From Candidatus Siliceabacter maunaloa (GTDB lineage: Bacteria > Actinomycetota > Thermoleophilia > Solirubrobacterales > Solirubrobacteraceae), in assembly GCA_024330185.1 (NCBI GenBank), contig JANDLV010000017.1, positions 1-64,000 of the forward strand: 64,000 nt of DNA, read 5' to 3'. The notes under the pieces were generated by a model that had not been told where the DNA came from, did not search any database, and saw nothing but the letters and a program-made list of their open reading frames with translations. Positions 50,580 through 58,749 of the stretch are shown here, one piece after another. The position numbers and the translations under genes were made by a program. Each line of letters opens with the position of its first letter. Position 1 is the stretch's first letter.

Positions 50580-52297
50580 GCGGTGACCGTGTGCTCCGGC
50601 GCGGGCTGTGGTCGCGGCGCCTCGACCGGTGACTGGCGCTCGACCTGGCGACGGATGTCCTTCATCGGTTCGACGGAGCGGATGCGCGGGACGGTGTCGA
50701 AGTTGTTGGCCGGCGGAGGGGACTCGGTGAACCACTCCAGCGTGTTGGCCTTCCACGGGTCGGGCCCCGCGTGGGCGCCCTTCTTCAGCGAGCGCGTGAC
50801 GTTCCACACGGTCACCAGCACGCCGATGCCCAGCATGAACGACCCGATGGTCGAGATCATGTTCCACAGGGCCAGGTTGCCGACGTCGGGGTACTCGTAG
50901 ACGCGTCGTGGCATGCCCTCCATGCCCGCCGAGTGCTGCACCAGGAACGTCACGGTGAAGCCGACGTACATGATGGCGAAGGACCATCGGCCGATCGACT
51001 CGCTGAGCATCCGGCCGGTGATCTTGGGAAACCAGTAGTAGATCCCCGCGAAGATCGCGAACACGCTGCCGCCGACGAGCACGTAGTGGAAGTGGGCCAC
51101 CACGAAGTAGGTGTCGGTGAGCTGCCAGTTGACCGGGAAGACGGCCAGGAAGACGCCGGTGATGCCGCCGACGAGAAACAGCGAGATGAAGCCGACGCCG
51201 AAGAGCAGGGGGGTCTTGAACTCGATCGTGCCCCGCCAAAGGGTCGCCACCCAGTTGAAGATCTTGACCCCGGTGGGCACCGATATCAGAAACGAGCTGA
51301 TCATGAAGAAGGCCAGCACCACGTCGGGGCTGGGCGTGGCGAACATGTGGTGGGCCCACACCAGCAGTCCGAGGAAGGCGATGACCACGGTGGCCGCTGC
51401 GATCGCCTTGTAGCCGAAGATCGGCTTGCGCGCGAACACCGGCAGGACCTCGGAGATGATCCCGAAGGCCGGCAGCACCATGATGTAGACCTCGGGATGG
51501 CCGAAGAACCAGAACAGATGCTGCCACAGCAGCGCGTCACCGCCCTGCGACGGGTCGAAGAACGCGGTGCCGAAGTGGCGGTCGGTGAGCAGCAGCGTCG
51601 CCGCGCCGGCCAGGACAGGCAGGGCCAGGATGAGCAGGATCGAGTAGACGAGGATGGTCCAGACGAACAGCGGCAGGCGCCCCCAGCCCATGCCGGGCGC
51701 GCGCATGTTGGTGATCGTCGCGTAGAAGTTGATCGCGCCGACCAGCGAGGAGATGCCGGTGAGGTGGATGAGGAAGATCCACGCGTCCACGCCACCGCTG
51801 GGCGAGTAGGCCCCGGTGGACAGCGGCGCGTAGGCGAACCAGCCCACCTCGACGGGGTTGAAGAACAGGGAGGCGTAGAAGACCAGCCCGCCGGCCGCCA
51901 GCAGCCAGAACGACAGGGCGTTGAGCTTGGGGAAGGCCATGTCGCGCGCGCCGATCATCAGCGGGACGACGTAGTTGCCAAAGCCGGCCAGGATCGGCAC
52001 CACGAACAGGAAGACCATCGTCGTCCCGTGCATCGTGAACAGGGCGTTGTAGGTGCTCGGGTCCAGGAACGAGTTCTCCGGGACGGCGAGCTGCACGCGC
52101 ATGAGCAGCGCCTCGACCCCGCCCAGCAGGAAGAAGGCGAAGGTCAGGACCAGGTACATGATCCCGATCTTCTTGTGATCGGTCGTGGTCACCCACGACG
52201 TCCAGCCCGTCGGGACGCGCTCGACCGAGCGGGCGAGGATCTGGGGGAGGGGCTGCGCCGTGCGCGTGGCGGGGCGTGTGGTGTCGACTGCTGCCAT
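50576..52297 (-). CDS. ctaD: cytochrome c oxidase subunit I, A1-type (GHPEV)
   Basis: 573 residues. SWVTTTDHKKIGIMYL starts the core, WQHLFWFFGHPEVYIMVLPAFG has the channel glutamate in GHPEV, and WAHHMFATPSP and FVVAHFHYVLVGG supply copper and haem ligands; the C-terminus ends in a Pro-rich cytosolic tail. This is the ordinary A1-type aa3 enzyme, unlike the YSHPAV paralogue at 45786. Operon order: coxB, ctaD, ctaB. Confidence 0.95.
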   Translation of the reverse strand: MAAVDTTRPATRTAQPLPQILARSVERVPTGWTSWVTTTDHKKIGIMYLVLTFAFFLLGGVEALLMRVQLAVPENSFLDPSTYNALFTMHGTTMVFLFVVPILAGFGNYVVPLMIGARDMAFPKLNALSFWLLAAGGLVFYASLFFNPVEVGWFAYAPLSTGAYSPSGGVDAWIFLIHLTGISSLVGAINFYATITNMRAPGMGWGRLPLFVWTILVYSILLILALPVLAGAATLLLTDRHFGTAFFDPSQGGDALLWQHLFWFFGHPEVYIMVLPAFGIISEVLPVFARKPIFGYKAIAAATVVIAFLGLLVWAHHMFATPSPDVVLAFFMISSFLISVPTGVKIFNWVATLWRGTIEFKTPLLFGVGFISLFLVGGITGVFLAVFPVNWQLTDTYFVVAHFHYVLVGGSVFAIFAGIYYWFPKITGRMLSESIGRWSFAIMYVGFTVTFLVQHSAGMEGMPRRVYEYPDVGNLALWNMISTIGSFMLGIGVLVTVWNVTRSLKKGAHAGPDPWKANTLEWFTESPPPANNFDTVPRIRSVEPMKDIRRQVERQSPVEAPRPQPAPEHTVTA

Positions 52298-52338
52298 GTG
52301 TTGTCCGGTCTCGGGGCCTACAGAAGAAGAGGAGTGGA

Positions 52339-53262
52339 TCAGCCGCCGGGCTCGGTCGGCGGGCGGCCGGCCTCGACCTGCTCGCGCTGCTGGGCGGCGG
52401 CCTGGTTGGCGGCGTCGATCTCCTGGCGCTTGCCGGCCAGCCAGGCCTCGAACTCCGCGGGCGGGACGGCCTTGACCGTGGCGACCATGTTGGCGTGGTT
52501 TCGCCCGCACAGCTCGGCGCACTGGCCGTCCCACTCGCCCGGCTCGGTGATCTTGAACCAGGTGGCGTTGGTGTAGCCGGGCACCGCGTCGAACTTCCCG
52601 CCCATCGCGGGGATCCACCAGGAGTGGATGACGTCCTGGGCGCGGATCGAGAGCACCACGGTGGTGTCGGTGGGCACGACCATCTGCTCGTAGGCGAAGA
52701 CGTTGTTGCCCGGGTTGTCGTCCCCGTCGGGGTAGGTGTAGCGCCAGACGTACTGGAGGCCGTTGACGTCGATGTTCAGCGCCTGCCCGTCCGGTGGCAC
52801 CGGCGGCTCGCGCCCGGCGCCCGACTCGACGACCGGGCTCGAGGTGAGGCCGGCCTGCTGGACGTCCAGTCCGCCGGGGCCGGAGTTGGGCGGGTTGCGG
52901 ATGGCGGGCAGGAAGGCGAAGGTGACGACGGCCAGCACGATGACGATGACGGCGGCGCCGACCGTCCACCCGATCTCCAGGCGCGTGTTGCCGCGGATCT
53001 GGGCCGGCACGGCGCCCTTGCGCGCGCGGAACTTGACCAGCGCGTAGATCAGCGCGCCCTCGACCCCGAGGAAGATGGGGATGGCGACGGCCATGACGAT
53101 CCAGTAGAGGGTGTCGATCTTCTGCGCGTTCTCCGTCGGCCCCGCCTCGGGGGAGAGCAAGTCCGCGGAGGCCGGGGAGGTCGCCAGAAGCGCGACACCG
53201 AGGGCGCCCAGCAGGGCGAACAGCAGCGCGCGCGGGCGTGGGTGTCGGGCCGTCGGCCTCAA
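52339..53262 (-). CDS. coxB: cytochrome c oxidase subunit II (A1-type operon)
   Basis: 307 residues with signal peptide (ALLFALLGALGVALLATSPASA/D), two helices, and the CuA domain: NGLQYVWRYTYPDG, DVIHSWWIPAMGG and GQCAELCGRNHANM with the copper ligands. A stretch of about 35 residues rich in Pro and Gly (near 120-155) is inserted before the cupredoxin. The start is TTG, placed by TAGGAT (53272-53277, minus) 9 bases upstream. Confidence 0.93.
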   Translation of the reverse strand: MRPTARHPRPRALLFALLGALGVALLATSPASADLLSPEAGPTENAQKIDTLYWIVMAVAIPIFLGVEGALIYALVKFRARKGAVPAQIRGNTRLEIGWTVGAAVIVIVLAVVTFAFLPAIRNPPNSGPGGLDVQQAGLTSSPVVESGAGREPPVPPDGQALNIDVNGLQYVWRYTYPDGDDNPGNNVFAYEQMVVPTDTTVVLSIRAQDVIHSWWIPAMGGKFDAVPGYTNATWFKITEPGEWDGQCAELCGRNHANMVATVKAVPPAEFEAWLAGKRQEIDAANQAAAQQREQVEAGRPPTEPGG

Positions 53263-53271
53263 GGGAGCGGG

Positions 53272-53277
53272 ATCCTA
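53272..53277 (-). promoter_or_regulatory. leaderless minus-10 box TAGGAT of the A1-type oxidase operon
   Basis: TAGGAT on the minus strand, 9 bases before the TTG start of coxB at 53262. Confidence 0.6.
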
Positions 53278-53330
53278 ACCGGCCGGTGAACGGCCCGTCG
53301 GCAACGTGGCGCGCGCCGGGCGCCCGCGCC

Positions 53331-54149
53331 TCACCTGCCTCTGAACTGCGGGGTGCGCTTCTGCGCGAAGGCCGTCGCGCCCTCGACCACGTCGGTGGTG
53401 GCGGCCATCTCCTGCTGGATGTCGGCCTCCAGGCGAAGCTGCTCGTGCATGCGCCCGTACAGCCAGGCGTTGAGCTGGCGCTTGGTCCCGGCGTAGGAGC
53501 GCGTCGGCCCGGCGGCGAGGCGCAGCGTGAGCGCCTCGGCCTCCGTTGCCAGCCGTTCGTCGGCCACCACGCGGTTGACCAGCCCCCAGTCGGCCGCCTT
53601 CGGGGCGGGTATCCGCTCACCGAGCATGGCCATCTCGGCCGCGCGCCCCATCCCGGCCCGCGTGGACACGAGCAACGACGAGCCGCCATCGGGCACCAGG
53701 CCGATGTTCACGAAGGCCAGCAGCAGGTAGGCCGACTCGGCCGCGAGGACCAGGTCGCAGGCCAGGGCAAGGGAGCAGCCGATGCCCACCGCGCCGCCGT
53801 TCACCGCGCAGACCACGGGCTTGGGCATCTCGCGGATCCCGGTGATGATCGGGTGGTAGCGCTCGGTGAGCACCGCGTGGACGTCCATGTGGCCGGAGGC
53901 GTTGGTGCCCGCTTCGGCCAGGTCGCGCAGGTCGGCCCCGGAGGAGAAGGCGCGCCCCGCGCCCGTGATGAGCACCGCACGGACCTTGTCGTCGCCCGCC
54001 AGCGCCTCGACGGCCCCACGCAGCTCGCTCGCGAGCTGGGCGTTCCAGGCGTTGAGGGAGTCGGGACGGTTCAGCTCGACGCGCGCGGCGGCCCCCGCGC
54101 GCGAGATGGTGACCGTCGCGTGGGTCTCGGTGGGCTCGAAGTCGCTCAT
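53331..54149 (-). CDS. enoyl-CoA hydratase/isomerase family protein
   Basis: Crotonase fold, 272 residues from ATG 54149. ARVELNRPDSLNAWN, GAGRAFSSGADLRDLAEAG (oxyanion hole and loop), and MPKPVVCAVNGGAVGIGCSLALACDLVLA with FVNIGLVPDGGSS; the Glu/Asp pair points to PaaG/2-hydroxycyclohexyl-type enzymes, but exact substrate is unclear. Start is set by TAGCGT, 7 bases upstream on the minus strand. Beta-oxidation or aromatic acid degradation are the usual roles. Confidence 0.88.
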   Translation of the reverse strand: MSDFEPTETHATVTISRAGAAARVELNRPDSLNAWNAQLASELRGAVEALAGDDKVRAVLITGAGRAFSSGADLRDLAEAGTNASGHMDVHAVLTERYHPIITGIREMPKPVVCAVNGGAVGIGCSLALACDLVLAAESAYLLLAFVNIGLVPDGGSSLLVSTRAGMGRAAEMAMLGERIPAPKAADWGLVNRVVADERLATEAEALTLRLAAGPTRSYAGTKRQLNAWLYGRMHEQLRLEADIQQEMAATTDVVEGATAFAQKRTPQFRGR

Positions 54150-54156
54150 CGGCGGG

Positions 54157-54166
54157 ACGCTACCTT
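54157..54166. promoter_or_regulatory. overlapping divergent minus-10 boxes sharing TA
   Basis: In ACGCTACCTT the minus strand reads TAGCGT (54162-54157) and the plus strand TACCTT (54161-54166); the two boxes share the TA at 54161-54162. They lie 7 and 8 bases from the enoyl-CoA hydratase ATG (54149) and the amidotransferase GTG (54175). Confidence 0.65.
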
Positions 54167-54174
54167 GGGCGGTC

Positions 54175-54903
54175 GTGTCCCGGCCCGTCATCGGCATCTG
54201 CGCCGCCCTCGAGCGCGCCCGCTGGAGCGTGTGGGATCTCGAGAGCGTGCTGCTGCCCCACAGTTACGTGGAGGCGGTGCAGCGCGCGGGGGCGATGGGG
54301 CTGGTCGTCCCGCCCGATCCGGCGCTGGTCGACGAGCCCGGCGAGGTGCTCGACCGCCTCGACGGGCTCATGCTGGCCGGCGGCGCCGACATCGACCCCT
54401 CGATCTACGGGGCCGACCGCGAGGCGCAGACGGTCCACACGGTTCCGCGCCGCGACGCGGTGGAGGTGGCGCTGGCGCGCGAGGCGCTGGCGCGCGACCT
54501 GCCGCTGTTGGGCATCTGTCGCGGGATGCAACTGCTCAACGTGGCCTGCGGGGGAACGCTGCACCAGCACGTCCCCGACCGCTTCGGCCACCACGAGCAC
54601 CTGCGGGTGCATGGCAGCTTCGACGGCGCCGACCACGACGTCCGCCTGGCGGCGGGGTCGCTGGCCGCCCGGGTGGCCGGGGCCCAGCGCCACGCCACCA
54701 AGAGCCACCACCACCAGGGCGTCGACCGCGTGGGGGAGGGCCTCGTGGTCAGCGGCTGGTCCACAGACGACCTGGCCGAGGCTCTCGAGCGGCCCGACCG
54801 GCGCTTCGTCCTGGGGGTGCAGTGGCACCCGGAGGCCGACCCCGCGAGCCCCGTGATCGGCGGGCTGATCGACGCGGCGCGGGCGCCGGCTCCCGCGGGT
54901 TGA
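54175..54903 (+). CDS. class I glutamine amidotransferase-like gamma-glutamyl hydrolase (C26)
   Basis: 242 residues, PuuD/peptidase C26 type. VIGICAALERARWSVWDLE starts the fold; DGLMLAGGADIDPSIYG, nucleophile Cys in LLGICRGMQLLNVACGGTLHQ near 118, SHHHQGVDRVGEGL, and His/Glu in FVLGVQWHPEADP near 217. Relatives hydrolyse gamma-glutamyl-GABA or other gamma-glutamyl compounds. The stop overlaps the TTG start of the next gene, a cyclotransferase-like protein. Confidence 0.88.
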   Translation: MSRPVIGICAALERARWSVWDLESVLLPHSYVEAVQRAGAMGLVVPPDPALVDEPGEVLDRLDGLMLAGGADIDPSIYGADREAQTVHTVPRRDAVEVALAREALARDLPLLGICRGMQLLNVACGGTLHQHVPDRFGHHEHLRVHGSFDGADHDVRLAAGSLAARVAGAQRHATKSHHHQGVDRVGEGLVVSGWSTDDLAEALERPDRRFVLGVQWHPEADPASPVIGGLIDAARAPAPAG

Positions 54904-55526
54904 GCCCCGCGGCGCTCCTCGCGCGCGTACGTGACTATCCGTACATGCCTGCCGGCGAGGCCTTTGCCCTGGGCCCCGAGCCTCCCGCCGACGCGCCCGA
55001 GGTCGTCGCGTTCGGCGCCAACGCCGACCCCGCGATGCTGGCGGCCAAGCTGGGCGCCGGCGCGGCGGTTCGCGGTCGGCCCGCGCGGCTGGCCGACCAC
55101 GACGTCGCCTTCTCGGCCCACATATCCCCCTACGGCGCGATCCCGGCGACGCTGGTGCGAAGCCCCGGGACGTCGGTCGCCGTCCACGTGTTGCGCCTGA
55201 CGTCCGCGAACCTCGAGCGCTTGGACGCCACCGAGCCCAACTACGCGCGCGAGCCGCTGGCCCTCGGCGGGGAGGCCTACCGCTCGCGTCACGGGGTGCT
55301 GATCTGCGAGGGAGCGCCGATCGCCCTGGCCGCGGTGCCCGCCCCCGGGCGCACCCTCCCGGCGCTCACGCAGATGGCGTTGCAGGAGCGCCTGCGCGTC
55401 GCCCTGGAGCCAGGAGCGGACCTGGAGGTCTTCGTGCTCGCGGGCGTGCGCGACCCGCGCGTCCGTGCGCGACGCACCGCCTGGCTGCGGAGAACGGCTC
55501 TCGCCTTCGATCACCGGAACCGGTGA
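54900..55526 (+). CDS. gamma-glutamylcyclotransferase-like protein
   Basis: 208 residues from TTG 54900 (an ATG at 54945 is the alternative). VVAFGANADPAMLAAKL resembles the FGSN loop of GGCT/AIG2-fold proteins, followed by LADHDVAFSAHISPYGAIPATLV and the LRLTSANLERLDATEPNYAREPL block. The usual catalytic Glu is not clearly placed, so activity is uncertain. Co-translated with the C26-type hydrolase, which acts on the same bond type. Confidence 0.65.
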   Translation: MSPAALLARVRDYPYMPAGEAFALGPEPPADAPEVVAFGANADPAMLAAKLGAGAAVRGRPARLADHDVAFSAHISPYGAIPATLVRSPGTSVAVHVLRLTSANLERLDATEPNYAREPLALGGEAYRSRHGVLICEGAPIALAAVPAPGRTLPALTQMALQERLRVALEPGADLEVFVLAGVRDPRVRARRTAWLRRTALAFDHRNR

Positions 55527-55581
55527 GGAGAACGGCTTTCGCCCTCCGGTCCTCTCGAGTTCGGACCTACGGCGATGTCAC
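55525..55581 (-). repeat. copy E of the gene-end hairpin repeat family
   Basis: On the minus strand: GTGACATCGCCGTAGGTCC, GAACTCGAGAGGACCGG, AGGGCGAAAGCCGTTCTCC. The TGA stop of the 55578-55769 gene is inside its head. Hairpin 1 has GGTCC/GGACC; hairpin 2 is GGC-GAAA-GCC, a GNRA-type tetraloop. About 80 percent identical to copy D by eye. Confidence 0.8.
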
Positions 55582-55769
55582 CTGCGCCGTGACACGGCGA
55601 TGACCATGCCCACCACGAGCCCGCCGACGGCGCCGAGCGCGATGACCTGGAGCGCCGAGCCCGACCCGAGGCCGAGGACGAGCGCGGCCATGAGCACGGC
55701 CACCACGAGGACGAGGGCGAACAGCACCGGGTTGGCGCGGTAGAAGTCGATGATCGAGCGCACGCCCAC
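55578..55769 (-). CDS. small two-helix membrane protein
   Basis: 63 residues, GTG start: IIDFYRANPVLFALVLVVAVLMAALVLGLGSGSALQVIALGAVGGLVVGMVIAVSRRR has two long helices and a basic end. No family. The stop codon lies within repeat copy E. It is divergent from the PAP2-remnant and LPG-synthase-type genes. Confidence 0.6.
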   Translation of the reverse strand: MGVRSIIDFYRANPVLFALVLVVAVLMAALVLGLGSGSALQVIALGAVGGLVVGMVIAVSRRR

Positions 55770-55850
55770 AGCATGCCCGGTCGTGCGGCCATCGGTCTTG
55801 GCGCGGGACTATGCTCCCGTCGGCCGTGCGGTCCGCCCCCGAGCCCGTTG

Positions 55851-55964
55851 TACGGTTCTCTGGCCGGCAACCCGCTCGCCGCGATGCCCTCGCTGCACCT
55901 CGCGACATCCACCATGGCCGCCCACCTCCTGCTCGAGACGTGGGCGCACGGGGGCTGGGCATGA
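55851..55964 (+). pseudogene. remnant of a PAP2-type phosphatase gene
   Basis: A 37-codon end, YGSLAGNPLAAMPSLHLATS, TMAAHLLLETWAHGGWA, has the AMPSLH core of PAP2/inositol phosphotransferase proteins, but the first motifs, several helices and the final His are missing. A TATGCT box lies at 55810-55815. The stop overlaps the next start (ATGA), which suggests an older operon in which most of this gene was deleted. Confidence 0.5.
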
Positions 55965-57139
55965 GCGACCGCACGCTTCCCCTCCGCGGCGATGGGGCCG
56001 ACCCGCACGCGGCCCCTCCGGACGGCCCGCCGGGGCTCACCGACACCGAGGAGCACGACCTCGAGGAGGAGATGCCGCGCGTGGCCGTCACGCGTCGGCG
56101 CCTCGTGGCCTTCCTTCTCTTCGCCGTCCTCGCCGTCGCCTTCCTGTACGTGGTGCTGCCCCAGCTCGCGGGCCTGGACGAGACCTGGCGTCGCCTCGAC
56201 GACGGGGATCCGTGGTGGCTGGGCGCTGCCCTCGCCTTCACCGTCCTGTCGTTCCTGGGCTACGTCCTGCTCTTTCGCGGCGTGTTCGCCGGCGAGGGGC
56301 CGCGCATCGGCTTCGTCGCCAGTTACCAGATCAGCATGGCCGGGCTGGCTGCCACGCGGCTGTTCGCGGCGGGCGGCGCCGGCGGGCTCATCCTCATGGC
56401 GTGGGCGCTGCGCCGCTCGGGCATGCGCCGTCGCCGGGTGGCCGACCTGACTCTGGCCTTCCTGGTCCTGACCTACGCCGTGTACATGATGGCGCTGCTC
56501 GTGGTGGGGCTGGGGCTCTACTGGGGCGTGCTGAGCGGGCCCGCGCCCTTCGCGATCACGGTGGTGCCAGCCATCTTCGGCGCGACGGTGATCTTGGCCA
56601 CGTTGGCCCTCTCGGTCGTCCCTCCCGACCTTCAGCGCCGTCTCGAGCGCCGCGCACAGCGCGGCCGGCGCTTCGACCGCACCGCCCAGCGCCTGGCCAA
56701 CCTGCCCGCGGCCTTCTCGGCCGGCACCCGGGAGGCCGCGCGCCACGTGCGCGGCAGCGACCCGGCCGTGCTGGGCGCGCTCGTCTACTGGGCGGCGCAG
56801 ATCGCCATCCTGTGGGCGGCGTTCCGGGCCTTCGGGGAGGCGCCGCCGATGGCGGTCATCGTGATGTCCTTCTTCGTCGGGATGCTGGGCAACCTGCTGC
56901 CCCTGCCCGCCGGCATCGGCGGGGTTGACGGCGCCACGATCGGGGCCTTCGCCGCGTTCGGGGTGGACGTCGACCTGGCCATCGTCGCCGTGCTGACCTA
57001 CCGCGGGTTCGCCTTCTACCTGCCGACCATTCCCGGCGCCATCGCCTACATCCAGCTACGACGAGCCGTCGCGCGCTGGCGCGAGGAGCGCCGCGCGGAG
57101 CTCGCCGGCGCCGCGACCTCGGCCGGGCCGGCGGGGTGA
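55961..57139 (+). CDS. LPG-synthase-type (UPF0104/YbhN) integral membrane protein
   Basis: 392 residues. An acidic N-terminus of about 45 residues is followed by about eight helices. LAFTVLSFLGYVLLFRGVF, SYQISMAGLAATRLFAAGGAGGLILMAWALRR and FFVGMLGNLLPLPAGIGGVDGATIGAFAAFG match the lysylphosphatidylglycerol synthetase transmembrane family. The catalytic aminoacyl transferase domain of MprF is absent, so it may be a lipid flippase-like protein. Confidence 0.87.
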   Translation: MSDRTLPLRGDGADPHAAPPDGPPGLTDTEEHDLEEEMPRVAVTRRRLVAFLLFAVLAVAFLYVVLPQLAGLDETWRRLDDGDPWWLGAALAFTVLSFLGYVLLFRGVFAGEGPRIGFVASYQISMAGLAATRLFAAGGAGGLILMAWALRRSGMRRRRVADLTLAFLVLTYAVYMMALLVVGLGLYWGVLSGPAPFAITVVPAIFGATVILATLALSVVPPDLQRRLERRAQRGRRFDRTAQRLANLPAAFSAGTREAARHVRGSDPAVLGALVYWAAQIAILWAAFRAFGEAPPMAVIVMSFFVGMLGNLLPLPAGIGGVDGATIGAFAAFGVDVDLAIVAVLTYRGFAFYLPTIPGAIAYIQLRRAVARWREERRAELAGAATSAGPAG

Positions 57140-57144
57140 GGGAC

Positions 57145-57150
57145 TATCCT
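57145..57150 (+). promoter_or_regulatory. leaderless minus-10 box TATCCT of trxB
   Basis: TATCCT ends 9 bases before the trxB ATG at 57160. Confidence 0.55.
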
Positions 57151-57159
57151 GTGTGAAGC

Positions 57160-58185
57160 ATGGACGAGAACGCAACCGTCATCGAGAACGTCGTCATCGT
57201 CGGCAGCGGCCCTGCCGGCTACACCGCCGCGCTGTACACCTCGCGCGCGAACCTGGAGCCGCTGGTCATCGAGGGCTTCATGTGGGGCGGGCTGCTCCAG
57301 CAGACCACCGACGTGGAGAACTACCCCGGCTTCCCCGAGGGGATCATGGGCCCCAAGCTGATGCAGGACATGCGCGACCAGGCCGAGCGCTTCGGGACGC
57401 GCTTCGTCACCGACGATGCCACGCGGGTCGACCTGGCCGACGAGCCGGGCGGCGTGCACACGGTCTGGGTCGACGACACCCCTCACCGCACGCGCACCGT
57501 CATCCTCGCCATGGGCGCCGAGCACAAGAAGGTCGGGGCGCCGGGGGAGGACGAGCTCGGCGGCCGCGGGGTCTCCTACTGCGCCACCTGCGACGCCGCC
57601 TTCTTCAAGGGGAAGCGCACGATCATCGTGGGCGGCGGCGACAGCGCCATGGAGGAGGCCATCTTCCTGGCCAAGTTCGCCGGCACGGTGACGATCGTCA
57701 ACCGCCGCGACGAGTTCCGCGCCTCGAAGATCATGCTCGAACGGGCGCGCGCCATGGACAACATCGAGTGGATGACGCCCTACGTCGTCGAGGAGTTCGT
57801 TGCCGGCGAGCAGCTGCTGGGCACGGTGCGCGTGCGCAACGTCGAGACCGACTCGGTCGAGGAGCTGGAGATGGACGGCGCGTTCATCGCGATCGGCCAC
57901 GAGCCCCAGTCCTCCCTCGTCGAGGGTCAGATCGATGCCGACGACGAGGGCTACGTGCTCGTCGAGGGCCGCTCCACCGCCACCAACCGCCCGGGCGTGT
58001 TCGCCTCGGGCGACCTGGTCGACCACACCTACCGCCAAGCCGTCACCGCCGCGGGCACCGGCTGCCAGGCTGCCCTGGAGGCGGAGTGGTACCTGCGCGA
58101 CACGCCCGAGGTGCCCACGCCGCAGTCGCTGCCCGAGGGCACCGACCTCGCCGAGGTGCAGTACGCGCCGATGCGCACGCAGTAG
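57160..58185 (+). CDS. trxB: thioredoxin reductase
   Basis: NADPH-dependent flavoenzyme, 341 residues. FAD site VVIVGSGPAGYTAALYTSRA (10-29), redox pair CATC in GVSYCATCDAAFFKG near 145, NADPH site IIVGGGDSAMEEAIFLAKF near 160-178, and GVFASGDLVDHTYRQAVTAAGTGCQAALEAE near 282. The C-terminus extends about 25 residues beyond the norm. No thioredoxin gene is adjacent. Confidence 0.94.
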   Translation: MDENATVIENVVIVGSGPAGYTAALYTSRANLEPLVIEGFMWGGLLQQTTDVENYPGFPEGIMGPKLMQDMRDQAERFGTRFVTDDATRVDLADEPGGVHTVWVDDTPHRTRTVILAMGAEHKKVGAPGEDELGGRGVSYCATCDAAFFKGKRTIIVGGGDSAMEEAIFLAKFAGTVTIVNRRDEFRASKIMLERARAMDNIEWMTPYVVEEFVAGEQLLGTVRVRNVETDSVEELEMDGAFIAIGHEPQSSLVEGQIDADDEGYVLVEGRSTATNRPGVFASGDLVDHTYRQAVTAAGTGCQAALEAEWYLRDTPEVPTPQSLPEGTDLAEVQYAPMRTQ

Positions 58186-58364
58186 TCCGATCGCCGCTAC
58201 TCGGAGGGCGGGGGCGCCGGGCGGCGCGGCGGCGGCTCGCTGACCTGCCGCGAAGAGGGACAGCTGCCACGCCGCCGCCGACGAGCAGCAGCAGGGCGAT
58301 GGCAGTTGCCACGACGGTGAACGGGCTATCAGGCAACAGCAGTCGACCGGCGCGCGAACCAGCG

Positions 58365-58634
58365 TCAGGCGCGGACGGCGGGCGCGCCGCAGCTGGCGAT
58401 GTCGTCAACGAGCTGGTCGGCGCGCTCCTGGCTCCAGCGGTCGCTGTCGACGAGGCGCTGCGCGAGGTCGTCGACCGCCTGCATGGCGGCCGGGGCCTCG
58501 GGGCTGTCGAAGAGCAGCTCGTCCGCGGACTCACGGATGATGTCCTGCTCGTCGGCAAGCAGCTTTGCGGGACCGAGGTCGGCCAGCGTGCGCATCACGC
58601 GGCCGTAGGCCTGGGATCGTTCGCTGGTGGTCAT
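58365..58634 (-). CDS. small helical hypothetical protein
   Basis: 89 residues, AGGAG 10 bases before the ATG. Sequence is amphipathic and all helical: QAYGRVMRTLADLGPAKLLADEQDIIRESADELLF, AMQAVDDLAQRLVDSDRWSQERADQLVDDIASCGA. No membrane helix, no known motif. The 180 bases towards trxB hold nothing recognisable. Confidence 0.7.
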   Translation of the reverse strand: MTTSERSQAYGRVMRTLADLGPAKLLADEQDIIRESADELLFDSPEAPAAMQAVDDLAQRLVDSDRWSQERADQLVDDIASCGAPAVRA

Positions 58635-58749
58635 GCGATGTCAGCTCCTGGGGAGGGGTATCGGCGTCAGCGGCTCGCCGCCTAGTAGAAGGGTAGGTAC
58701 CCCGGCGGCGGAGCCCCGCACCCTGGCGCCCACGCGGCCATCCGGCGCG

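Noticed and set aside
58186-58364. Possible small membrane protein on the minus strand (hydrophobic run near 58270-58330)
   Set aside because: The frame continues antisense into trxB without a good stop and has no promoter or ribosome-binding site.
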